A DNA stretch of 10,360 bases. Origin: DATBHM01 sp036557505. GTDB taxonomy: Bacteria > Actinomycetota > UBA4738 > JACQTL01. Made by a program: the position numbers and the translations under genes. The stretch lies in assembly GCA_036557505.1 (NCBI GenBank), contig DATBHM010000079.1:1-10360 (forward strand). The letters are read 5' to 3'. Below, piece after piece: positions 1 to 6,645 of the stretch (the stretch's first letter is position 1; every line of letters starts with the position of its first letter). The notes beneath the pieces were generated by a model. The model searched no databases and was not told the DNA's origin. It saw only the letters and a list, made by a program, of their open reading frames with translations.

Positions 1-378
1 GGCGTCGAGCTGTACCCGAAGCTCGACTTCCAGGGGAGCGACTATCTCGTCCACAAGCGCCGGTTCAGCGCGTTCTACTCGACGGACCTCGAGCTGCTGC
101 TCCGCAACCTCGGCGTCGACACCGTGATCATCGGCGGGGTCGCCACCAACGTCTGCTGTGAGTCCACCGCGCGGGACGCGTTCTTCCGCGACTTCAAGGT
201 GATCTTCCTGACAGACGGCAACGGGACGTTCGACCACCCGGACGTCGGCTGGGGCGCGTTCCCTGCGGAGGACGTCCAGGCCCACACGCTGACGAACATC
301 CGGATGTACTTCGGCGAGGTCGCCGGCATCGACGAGGTGTCCGACCGGATCCGCGCCGCATCCGGCGCGTCGGAGTGA
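1..378 (+). CDS. Isochorismatase-family cysteine hydrolase, C-terminal part (5' end outside window)
   Basis: The reading frame is open from base 1, has no start here and ends in TGA at 376-378, giving 125 visible residues. The catalytic Lys (visible residue 19, in HKRRFSAF) and the nucleophilic Cys (residue 52, in GGVATNVCCEST) match this hydrolase superfamily, which includes RutB-type ureidoacrylate amidohydrolase, biuret hydrolase, maleamate amidohydrolase, N-carbamoylsarcosine amidase and nicotinamidase. The third catalytic residue, an Asp near the N-terminus, lies outside the window. A second Cys follows the nucleophile; RutB has Val there. The family hydrolyses C-N (amide, ureido) bonds or vinyl ethers in the cytoplasm, and the substrate cannot be read from this fragment. 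The stop overlaps the GTG start of the ABC ATPase gene, so this is an operon member and may process the imported compound or an intermediate. Confidence 0.88.
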   Translation, partial: GVELYPKLDFQGSDYLVHKRRFSAFYSTDLELLLRNLGVDTVIIGGVATNVCCESTARDAFFRDFKVIFLTDGNGTFDHPDVGWGAFPAEDVQAHTLTNIRMYFGEVAGIDEVSDRIRAASGASE

Positions 379-1928
379 CCCTCCAGAACGACTCGCACGA
401 TCCGGTTCCCGACGCCGTCCACCCGGGCGAGGCGCCCGACGGAACGTCGCTCATCCGGATGGAGGGGATCGGCAAGTCGTTCCCGGGTGTGCGCGCGCTC
501 GACGGCGTCGAGTTCGAGGTCAGGGTGGGCGAGGTCCACGCGCTGGTCGGGGAGAACGGGTCCGGGAAATCGACCCTGATGAAGATCGCATCCGGTGAGG
601 TCCGGCCCGATGAGGGACGGATCCTCGTCCGGGGGGAGGAGGCGTCGTTCCGGGGCCCGGCGGACGCCATCGCGGCGGGTGTGACCCTGACGGTCCAGGA
701 GGTCGCCCTGGTGCCCGACCTGACCGTCGCCGAGAACGTCCTGTTGGGACGCCTCCCGAAGAAGCGCCTCCGGATCGACTGGTCGGAGGCGCGCCGGCAG
801 GCCTCCGCGGTGCTGGCCGAGCTCGAGATCGACGTCGATCCCATGCGCTTCGCCGGACAGCTCTCGCTGGACGTCCAGCAGATGGTGTCGATCGCCAAGT
901 CACTCTCGCAGCGGCCGCGCCTTTTGATCCTCGACGAGGCGACGAGCTCGCTGACCGAGGACCAGGTCGAGGCCCTGTTCCGGGCGATCCGGCGCCTGAG
1001 GGACGACGGGACCTCGGTGGTCTTCATCAGCCATCGCCTGCGCGAGATCTACTCGGTGGCGGATCGGGTGACCGTGCTCCGCGACGGTCGCGTGGTCGGA
1101 ACGCTCCCGATCGGCGTGGCGGACCAGGCTCGCGTGACCTCCATGATGGTGGGCCGCGAGCTGGTCGACTACTTCGGGAAGAAGGAGATCCAGCGAGGGC
1201 CGGTGGTGCTCTCGGTACGTGACGTCTCCGACGGCAAGCTGTTGCGCGACGTCTCGTTCGACGTCCACTCCCGCGAGATCGTTGGGCTCGCGGGCCTGGT
1301 GGGAGCGGGGCGGACGGAGCTCCTCCGGATGCTGTTCGGGATGCACCACATCGTCGCCGGGCAGATCTCGATCGACGGCGCGCCGGTGCGGATCCGGGAA
1401 CCCCGCGACGCGATCGGGCACGGGCTGGCGCTCGTCCCGGAGGATCGCCGGCGTTCGGGCCTCGTGCCCATGCTCTCGCTCCGGGAGAACCTGGGCATGG
1501 CGGCCAAGGCCCGCATCACCGAGGGGTTCGTCGTTCGGCGCTCGGAGGAACGCGCCCTCGCCTCGAAGTACGTGGATCGTCTGCGCATCAAGTCGACCAG
1601 CCTCGAGACCCCCGTCAGCATGCTGTCCGGCGGCAACCAGCAGAAGGTCGTCGTCGGCAAGTGGATGGCCGTCGACCCCCGGATCTGGCTGCTCGACGAG
1701 CCCACCCGGGGCGTCGACGTCGGCGCAAAAGCCGAGATCCACCGGCTCCTGTCCGACCTCTCCGCCTCGGGGATGGGGATCCTCATGAGCTCCTCGGAGC
1801 TGACCGACCTCCTCGGCGTCTGCGACCGCGTCCTCGTCATGTTCCGGGGGCGCCTCGTGGCCGATCTCCCCCGATCGGAGGCGACGGAGGAACGAGTGAT
1901 CTACTTCGCGACGGGACAGGGGCAATGA
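375..1928 (+). CDS. Sugar-type (CUT2) ABC importer ATP-binding protein, two fused ATPase domains
   Basis: This 517-residue protein has the RbsA/MglA/XylG layout of two ABC cassettes in one chain, powering an importer from the cytoplasmic side. Cassette 1 has Walker A GENGSGKST at residues 59-67, a signature-like LSLDVQQ at 163-169, Walker B Asp187-Glu188 and switch His220. Cassette 2 has the degenerate Walker A of this family, GLVGAGRT at 307-314 with Arg for Lys, then signature LSGGNQQ at 417-423 and Walker B Asp441-Glu442. This asymmetry is normal for CUT2 ATPases and is not decay. The chosen start is the GTG at 375, which overlaps the upstream stop; the ATG at 459 (Met29) is a possible shorter start, and neither has a strong ribosome site. 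The gene overlaps the permease gene by four bases (ATGA). Known substrates of the family include ribose, galactose, xylose, AI-2 and nucleosides; the context here suggests something feeding 2-oxoacid breakdown. Confidence 0.93.
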   Translation: MTLQNDSHDPVPDAVHPGEAPDGTSLIRMEGIGKSFPGVRALDGVEFEVRVGEVHALVGENGSGKSTLMKIASGEVRPDEGRILVRGEEASFRGPADAIAAGVTLTVQEVALVPDLTVAENVLLGRLPKKRLRIDWSEARRQASAVLAELEIDVDPMRFAGQLSLDVQQMVSIAKSLSQRPRLLILDEATSSLTEDQVEALFRAIRRLRDDGTSVVFISHRLREIYSVADRVTVLRDGRVVGTLPIGVADQARVTSMMVGRELVDYFGKKEIQRGPVVLSVRDVSDGKLLRDVSFDVHSREIVGLAGLVGAGRTELLRMLFGMHHIVAGQISIDGAPVRIREPRDAIGHGLALVPEDRRRSGLVPMLSLRENLGMAAKARITEGFVVRRSEERALASKYVDRLRIKSTSLETPVSMLSGGNQQKVVVGKWMAVDPRIWLLDEPTRGVDVGAKAEIHRLLSDLSASGMGILMSSSELTDLLGVCDRVLVMFRGRLVADLPRSEATEERVIYFATGQGQ

Positions 1929-3001
1929 GCACCCAGGGCACGGGCGCCGACGGCGCCGGGGCGACGCCGGCGACGGGGACCACCGACCAGATGACGTGGG
2001 AGCAGCCGCCGACGCCCTCCGAGCCGGGCTCCAGTCGCGGTCCCGCGTTGCGGCTCGTCGTCCGGGCCTTCCGCGGGATGCGCCGGTTCATCGGCGTGCT
2101 GATCGCGCTGATCATCATGATGGTGATCTTCACGATCACCCAGCCGCGGTTCCTGACCCTGGACAACATGACCCTCATCTGGCGGTCGATGTCGGTCCTG
2201 TTCATGGTCGCCATCGGCAACACGTTCGTCCTGCTGACCGCCGGGTTCGACCTGTCCGTCGGCTCGATGCTGTCCTTCGCCGGCATCCTGCTGGCGTTCC
2301 TGATCGGGGCCCACCTGGACCCCTGGCTCGCGATGGTGGCGACGATGGTCATCACGATGCTGATGGGCGCCATCCTGAACGGCGTCCTGATCGGCATCGC
2401 CAAGCTGTCGTTCTTCGTGGTCACCCTGGCCACGCTCAGCCTGATCCGCGGCGCCACGTTCGTGTGGAGCCAGGGGTTCACCAAGACGGTGGACTCGAGC
2501 GCCGTGGCCGCCGTCGGCGACGGCAGGGTCTTCGGGGTCTCCGTCTCGGTCATCGAGATGCTGGGCGTGCTGTTCATCTCGCTGTTCGTGCTGCACTACA
2601 CGCGGTTCGGACGCGCCGTCTACGCGGTCGGCGGCAACCGCGAGGCGGCCCGGCTCTCCGGGATCCACGTGGGCGCGGTGATCGTCGCCGTGTACGCGAT
2701 CTCCGGTCTGCTCGCCGGGTTCGCGGGGATCATCCAGACGGGCCGGCTCGGCGCGGCCGCCCCGGTGGCCGGCACCGGCATCGAGCTCCAGGCGGCTGCC
2801 GCGGTCCTGCTCGGCGGCACCAGCTTCAGCGGCGGCGCCGGCGGCGTGGGCGGGACCCTGATCGGCGTGCTGTTCATCGGGACGCTCCAGGACGGGCTCG
2901 GGCTGTCCGGGGTGTCGGCCTTCTGGCAGGACATCGTGACCGGCGTGATCCTCATCGCCGCCATCTCGGTCGACCGCATCTCCCAGGCGCGCAGCCACTG
3001 A
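1925..3001 (+). CDS. Sugar-type (CUT2, RbsC-like) ABC importer permease
   Basis: This 358-residue polytopic inner-membrane protein would form the channel for the preceding ATPase. The family hallmark is AGFDLSVGS at residues 106-114. Further support comes from VGGNREAARLSGI (235-247) and a glycine-rich C-terminal stretch from Leu296 to Gly316, both typical of RbsC/XylH permeases. Strongly hydrophobic segments run from about residue 54 to 345, in number consistent with the family's 8-10 helices. The first 50 or so residues are a polar, Pro/Thr/Gly-rich cytoplasmic tail, longer than in RbsC. The frame stays open upstream into the ATPase gene, but the ATG at 1925 overlapping the ATPase stop is the natural start. 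The solute-binding protein is absent from the window and probably lies upstream. The next gene begins six bases after the stop. Confidence 0.93.
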   Translation: MSTQGTGADGAGATPATGTTDQMTWEQPPTPSEPGSSRGPALRLVVRAFRGMRRFIGVLIALIIMMVIFTITQPRFLTLDNMTLIWRSMSVLFMVAIGNTFVLLTAGFDLSVGSMLSFAGILLAFLIGAHLDPWLAMVATMVITMLMGAILNGVLIGIAKLSFFVVTLATLSLIRGATFVWSQGFTKTVDSSAVAAVGDGRVFGVSVSVIEMLGVLFISLFVLHYTRFGRAVYAVGGNREAARLSGIHVGAVIVAVYAISGLLAGFAGIIQTGRLGAAAPVAGTGIELQAAAAVLLGGTSFSGGAGGVGGTLIGVLFIGTLQDGLGLSGVSAFWQDIVTGVILIAAISVDRISQARSH

Positions 3002-3007
3002 TCCGCC

Positions 3008-3796
3008 ATGGATGACGACGAACGCACGGCGACGGCGCTGGTCGCGGCGACGCGTGACCGGGTCCCCATCGCGCCACTCACCGACTCGTCCCCGGACATG
3101 ACCGCCGATCGGGCATACCGGATCCAGCAGCTCGTCGTGGAGGCGCGTCTCCCGACCGAGGGCCCGGTCGTCGGCTACAAGGTCGGTCTCACGAGCAAGC
3201 CGATGCAGGAGCTGCTCGGGATCGACACGCCGGACTACGGCCCGATCCTGTCGTCGATGTACCGGCCCGGCGACACGACGCTCCTTCTCGGCGACTACAT
3301 CGGCCCGCGCGTCGAGGCCGAGATCGCGTTCCAGCTCCGGACTCCGCTCCGGGGGCCCGGCGTCACGGCGGAGGACGTGCTCGCCGCGACGGCCGGTGTC
3401 ATGGCCGCGATCGAGGTGATCGACTCCCGGATCACGGACTGGCGGATCCGCCTGGCCGATACGATCGCGGACATGGCGTCGTCGGCCGTCATCGTCACCT
3501 CGGGGCGCCCGGCGCCCGTTGAGGGGCTGGCGTTGGACGAGATCCGGGTCGCCATGCACGACGACGACGAGGAGGTCGCGGGCGGCGTCGGCGGTGCCGT
3601 GCTCGGGCACCCCGCCAACGCGGCCGCGTGGCTCGTCAACACGCTCGGCGAGCACGGCGTCGGCCTCGAGGCCGGCCACGTCGTGATGCCGGGGGCGATG
3701 CACGCCGCCGTGACCGCGCAGGCGGGCCACCGGTACCGGGCCGTGTTCGACCATCTCGGCTCGGTCGAGGTGGCGTTCGAGGAGGGGTCCTCGTGA
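3008..3796 (+). CDS. mhpD: 2-oxopent-4-enoate (2-hydroxydienoate) hydratase of the MhpD/DmpE/HsaE family
   Basis: This 262-residue protein has the length of the family. It would add water to a 2-hydroxypenta-2,4-dienoate-type compound to give a 4-hydroxy-2-oxoacid for the aldolase. Visible motifs are GYKVGLTSKPMQELLGIDTPDYG at residues 56-78 (key residues Lys58, Asp73, Asp76), probable metal ligands Glu103 and Glu105 in RVEAEIAF, and Glu136 in AIEVIDSR. A typical C-terminal segment contains LGHPANAAAWLV and HLGSVEVAF. One oddity is DMASS at residues 155-159, where relatives usually read DNASS. No good ribosome site precedes the ATG, so translation is probably coupled to the permease. The last four bases overlap the dehydrogenase start. 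4-Oxalocrotonate decarboxylase and 2-oxohept-3-enedioate hydratase share the fold, so substrate is inferred mainly from the two genes that follow. Confidence 0.85.
   Translation: MDDDERTATALVAATRDRVPIAPLTDSSPDMTADRAYRIQQLVVEARLPTEGPVVGYKVGLTSKPMQELLGIDTPDYGPILSSMYRPGDTTLLLGDYIGPRVEAEIAFQLRTPLRGPGVTAEDVLAATAGVMAAIEVIDSRITDWRIRLADTIADMASSAVIVTSGRPAPVEGLALDEIRVAMHDDDEEVAGGVGGAVLGHPANAAAWLVNTLGEHGVGLEAGHVVMPGAMHAAVTAQAGHRYRAVFDHLGSVEVAFEEGSS
3780..3785 (+). promoter_or_regulatory. Ribosome binding site for the acetaldehyde dehydrogenase gene
   Basis: A perfect AGGAGG sits seven bases before the GTG at 3793, inside the end of the hydratase gene. It decides the start of the dehydrogenase: its frame is open far upstream, but no earlier start has both this site and the GTGA overlap. 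Confidence 0.75.
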
Positions 3797-4707
3797 CCGA
3801 ACGCGTCCCGTGTGCGGTGGTCGGGAGCGGCAACATCGGGACCGATCTCATGGAGAAGCTGCGTCGCTCGTCCGTCCTGGAGCTTCGGGCCCTGGTGGGG
3901 GTCGACCCGGCGAGCGAAGGCCTGGCCCGCGCCCGCACCTACGGGCTGGAGGCCACGTCCGACGGGGTCGACTGGCTGATCGAGCGGGCGAACGACTTCG
4001 CGATCGTCTTCGAGGCGACGTCGGCCGCCATCCACGCGCGCCACGCGCCGCGCTACCGGGAGGCCGGGCTCCGGGCCGTGGACCTGACGCCCGCCGGCGT
4101 CGGGCCCGCCGTCGTCCCGCCCGTCAACCTGGAGCAGTACCTCGACGAGCCGAACGTGAACATGATCACCTGCGGCGGCCAGGCCACCGCGCCGATCGTG
4201 GCGGCGGTCCGGCGGGCGTCGCCGGTGCCGTACGCCGAGATCGTGTCGACCGTGGCGTCGCGCTCCGCGGGCCCGGGGACCCGGCAGAACATCGACGAGT
4301 TCACCCGCCGCACGTCGCAGGGGCTCGTCGACATCGGGGGAGCGGACCGGGGGAAGGCGATCATCGTGCTCAATCCGGCGGAGCCCCCCATCCTCATGCG
4401 GAACACGGTGTACTGCTCGCTGCCGGCCGACGCGGACCAGGCGGCCATCGCCGCGTCGATCGAGGAGATGGTCGCCACCGTCGCCGCCTACGTCCCCGGG
4501 TTCCGGCTGAAGAGCCCCCCGGTGTTCGACGACGGCCCGTTCGAGACGCCGGGCGGCACCGTCCCCTCGCGCGTCATCGCGCTGCTGGAGGTCTCGGGGG
4601 CGGCCGACTACCTGCCCGCCTACGCCGGCAACCTCGACATCATGACCGCGGCGGCCGTGCGGGTCGGCGAGGCCATCGGGTCGCGACTGCTGGAGCGCGT
4701 GGGGTGA
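3793..4707 (+). CDS. mhpF: Acetaldehyde (or propionaldehyde) dehydrogenase, CoA-acylating
   Basis: This 304-residue enzyme would convert the aldehyde released by the aldolase into acyl-CoA using NAD+ and CoA, in the cytoplasm. The N-terminal Rossmann motif is VVGSGNIGTDLM at residues 9-20, and the catalytic Cys is Cys127 in NMITCGGQAT. The motif SAGPGTRQNIDEFT, about 30-40 residues later, is characteristic of the DmpF/MhpF/HsaG family, and the length fits (HsaG and DmpF are a little over 300 residues). The GTG start at 3793 follows a strong AGGAGG. Members of this family form a channelled complex with the aldolase encoded next, so the aldehyde need not leave the enzyme. Gene order hydratase-dehydrogenase-aldolase is the same as in dmpEFG and in hsaE-hsaG-hsaF of actinobacterial steroid catabolism. 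Acetaldehyde versus propionaldehyde preference cannot be read here. Confidence 0.95.
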   Translation: MTERVPCAVVGSGNIGTDLMEKLRRSSVLELRALVGVDPASEGLARARTYGLEATSDGVDWLIERANDFAIVFEATSAAIHARHAPRYREAGLRAVDLTPAGVGPAVVPPVNLEQYLDEPNVNMITCGGQATAPIVAAVRRASPVPYAEIVSTVASRSAGPGTRQNIDEFTRRTSQGLVDIGGADRGKAIIVLNPAEPPILMRNTVYCSLPADADQAAIAASIEEMVATVAAYVPGFRLKSPPVFDDGPFETPGGTVPSRVIALLEVSGAADYLPAYAGNLDIMTAAAVRVGEAIGSRLLERVG

Positions 4708-5738
4708 CGAGCGCTCCGGGCCGGGCGTTCCGCCTCACGGACTCCACGCTCCGCGACGGTTCGCACGCGGTCGCCCACCGGTTCACCGAGGACCAGGTCC
4801 GTGCGGTCGCCGGTGCGCTGGACCACGCCGGCGTCCCGGTCATCGAGGTGTCGCACGGCGACGGGCTCGGCGGGTCGTCGTTCAACTACGGGTTCTCCGG
4901 CACCGATGAGCGGCGGCTGCTGCACGCGGCGGTCGACGCCGTCCGGGACACGAAGGTGGCCGTCCTGCTCCTGCCCGGGATCGGGGTCGCGGACGATCTC
5001 CGGGAGGTCCACGACATCGGCGTCTCCGTGGCCCGGATCGCCACGCACTGCACCGAGGCCGACATCTCGGAACAGCACATCGGCATGGCGCGGGGCCTGG
5101 GGATGGAGGCGGTCGGGTTCCTGATGATGGCCCACATGGCCGACCCGGACCGGCTGGCCGAGCAGGCCCGCCTGATGGAGAGCTACGGCGCGCAGTGCGT
5201 GTACGTCGTTGACTCCGCCGGGGCGCTGACGGTCCCGGACGCCCGGGCGCGGGTTGCCGCGCTCCGGGCGGCCCTGGAGTGCGAGATCGGGTTTCACGCG
5301 CACAGCAACCTCTCGCTGGCGGTGGCCAACTCGCTGGCGGCTGTCGAGGAGGGCGCGACCCAGGTCGACGGGTGCACCTGCGGCCTGGGCGCGGGCGCGG
5401 GGAACTGCCCCACCGAGATCCTGGTCGCCGTGTGCACCCGGCTGGGGCTCGAGACGGGGATCGATCCGCTGGTCATGATGGACGTCGCCGAGGACGTCGT
5501 GCGCCCGCTCATGCCCCGGCCGCAGGTGGTGGACCGAGACGGCCTGCTCCTCGGGTACGCCGGCGTGTACTCGTCGTTCCTCCTGCACGCCAAGCGCGCC
5601 TCGGAGCGCTTCGGCGTGGATACCAAGGACATCCTCATCGAGCTCGGGCGGCGGCGGGTCGTGGGCGGTCAGGAGGACATGATCCTCGACGTGGCCGTCG
5701 AGCTGGCCGGGGAGCGGTCCGCGGCGGCGACCGACTGA
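4704..5738 (+). CDS. mhpE: 4-hydroxy-2-oxovalerate aldolase (DmpG/MhpE/HsaF family)
   Basis: This 344-residue, metal-dependent class II aldolase would split 4-hydroxy-2-oxovalerate, or a longer homologue, into pyruvate and an aldehyde. The active-site signature DSTLRDGSHAVAHRF lies at residues 13-27, with Arg17, Asp18 and the catalytic-base candidate His21. Metal ligands are His198 and His200 in GFHAHSN, with the second-shell residue Asn202. The segment CTCGLGAGAGNCPTE is the usual family glycine-rich loop, and a C-terminal DmpG-type communication domain follows. The GTG start at 4704 overlaps the dehydrogenase stop (GTGA), consistent with the obligate partnership of the two enzymes. The frame is open far upstream, but only this start fits the family length. 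This is the last gene of the operon; the next gene is on the opposite strand after 12 bases. Confidence 0.95.
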   Translation: MTSAPGRAFRLTDSTLRDGSHAVAHRFTEDQVRAVAGALDHAGVPVIEVSHGDGLGGSSFNYGFSGTDERRLLHAAVDAVRDTKVAVLLLPGIGVADDLREVHDIGVSVARIATHCTEADISEQHIGMARGLGMEAVGFLMMAHMADPDRLAEQARLMESYGAQCVYVVDSAGALTVPDARARVAALRAALECEIGFHAHSNLSLAVANSLAAVEEGATQVDGCTCGLGAGAGNCPTEILVAVCTRLGLETGIDPLVMMDVAEDVVRPLMPRPQVVDRDGLLLGYAGVYSSFLLHAKRASERFGVDTKDILIELGRRRVVGGQEDMILDVAVELAGERSAAATD

Positions 5739-5764
5739 TCGGATCCCGGCTCAGTTCCCGATCA
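5736..5764. terminator. Inverted repeat spanning both stop codons at a convergent junction
   Basis: TGATCGG at 5736-5742 is the exact reverse complement of CCGATCA at 5758-5764, with a 15-base loop. The left arm contains the aldolase stop codon and the loop contains the stop codon of the opposing aldo/keto reductase gene. No T-run follows on either strand, so intrinsic termination is uncertain, but it is the only stem in this 12-base gap and would serve both operons. Confidence 0.3.
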
Positions 5765-6581
5765 CGTCCGAGTCGTACGGCTCCTCGCCGGTCCCGTCGA
5801 GGGTGGACAGCTCCTTCATCTCGTCGTCGCCGAGGGTGAAGTCGAACACCGCGAGGTTCTCCACCATGCGCTCCCGATGAACGGACTTCGGCACCGGGAC
5901 CAGTCCGAGCTGGACGTGCCACCGCAGGACGACCTGGGCCGGACTCCGTCCGTGGGCGGCCGCGATGCCTCGGATCGGTTCTGCATCGAGCAGGTCGCCG
6001 CCTGCTCCGCCCAGCGGCATCCAGGACATGGTCCGGATGTCGTGCGCCTCGTGGAAGGCGCGTTCGGCGGCGCGGGCCATGGTGGGATTCAGCTGGATCT
6101 GGTTGACGTGCGGGGCGCGCCCGGTCGCGTCGACGAGGCGTTGGAGGTGCGCCGGCTTGAAGTTGGAGACGCCGGCGGCGCGGAGCAGGCCCTCGTCCAG
6201 CAACGCGATCAGGCCCTCCCACGCGTCGACGTACCGACCCTGCGCCGGGACGGGCCAGTGGATGAGCAGCAGGTCGAGGTAGTCGAGACCGAGCCGGCCG
6301 AGCGCGTTGCCGCACGCCGTCCGGGCTCCCGGGACGCTGTGCCACTCGGCGTTGAACTTCGTCGTGACGAAGACGCGGGCGCGGTCGACGCCACCCGCCC
6401 GGATCCCCCGGCCGATCCCGTGCTCGTTGCCGTACTTCTCCGCCGTGTCGATCAGCCGGTACCCGGCCTCGATCGCCCGGGCCACGGCGCGCTCCGCCTG
6501 CCCGTCGTCCATCGGTGACGTCCCCAGCCCGAAGGCCGGCATGAGGACGCCGTTCGCCAGCTGCACGGTGTGATCGGTCAT
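5751..6581 (-). CDS. Aldo/keto reductase, NADPH-type, AKR5-like
   Basis: This 276-residue soluble TIM-barrel oxidoreductase would reduce an aldehyde or ketone with NADPH. The full catalytic tetrad is visible: Asp45, Tyr50, Lys75 and His108 (in LLLIHWP). The cofactor segment VPVPKSVHRERM at residues 228-239 carries Lys232, Ser233 and Arg238, the pattern that binds the 2'-phosphate of NADPH in 2,5-diketo-D-gluconate reductases. GVSNF and NQIQLNP are standard family motifs. The length matches prokaryotic AKR5 enzymes. The ATG at 6581 lacks a clear ribosome site. It lies 64 bases downstream of the propeller gene on the same strand, with a hairpin between, so co-transcription is possible but not shown. 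The substrate is unknown; the neighbouring aldehyde-producing operon is on the other strand and need not be linked. Confidence 0.93.
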   Translation of the reverse strand: MTDHTVQLANGVLMPAFGLGTSPMDDGQAERAVARAIEAGYRLIDTAEKYGNEHGIGRGIRAGGVDRARVFVTTKFNAEWHSVPGARTACGNALGRLGLDYLDLLLIHWPVPAQGRYVDAWEGLIALLDEGLLRAAGVSNFKPAHLQRLVDATGRAPHVNQIQLNPTMARAAERAFHEAHDIRTMSWMPLGGAGGDLLDAEPIRGIAAAHGRSPAQVVLRWHVQLGLVPVPKSVHRERMVENLAVFDFTLGDDEMKELSTLDGTGEEPYDSDVIGN

Positions 6582-6605
6582 GGCGCCGTCACAGGATTCC
6601 AGGAT

Positions 6606-6636
6606 CGGGGGCCGCCCGCGAGCACGGCGGACCCCG
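6606..6636 (-). terminator. GC-rich hairpin downstream of the propeller gene
   Basis: CGGGG plus CCGCC in the left arm (6606-6616) pair with GGCGG plus CCCCG in the right arm (6626-6636), interrupted by one G/A mismatch, around a 9-base loop. It starts ten bases past the propeller stop in the direction of transcription. There is no T-tract after it on the minus strand, so it may be a U-less terminator, an mRNA 3'-end stabiliser or a partial attenuator before the reductase gene. Confidence 0.4.
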
Positions 6637-6645
6637 GCCGGTTGG

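Noticed and set aside
1290..1316. Second ATPase cassette with Arg in place of the Walker A Lys, suggesting a dead domain
   Set aside because: This degeneracy is the norm in RbsA/MglA-type ATPases and is not damage to this gene.
1901..3754. A 617-codon open frame on the minus strand, opposite the permease and hydratase genes
   Set aside because: Its composition is extremely rich in Arg, Asp, His and Gly, as expected for the antisense of GC-rich genes. The plus-strand genes have clear family motifs and operon overlaps.
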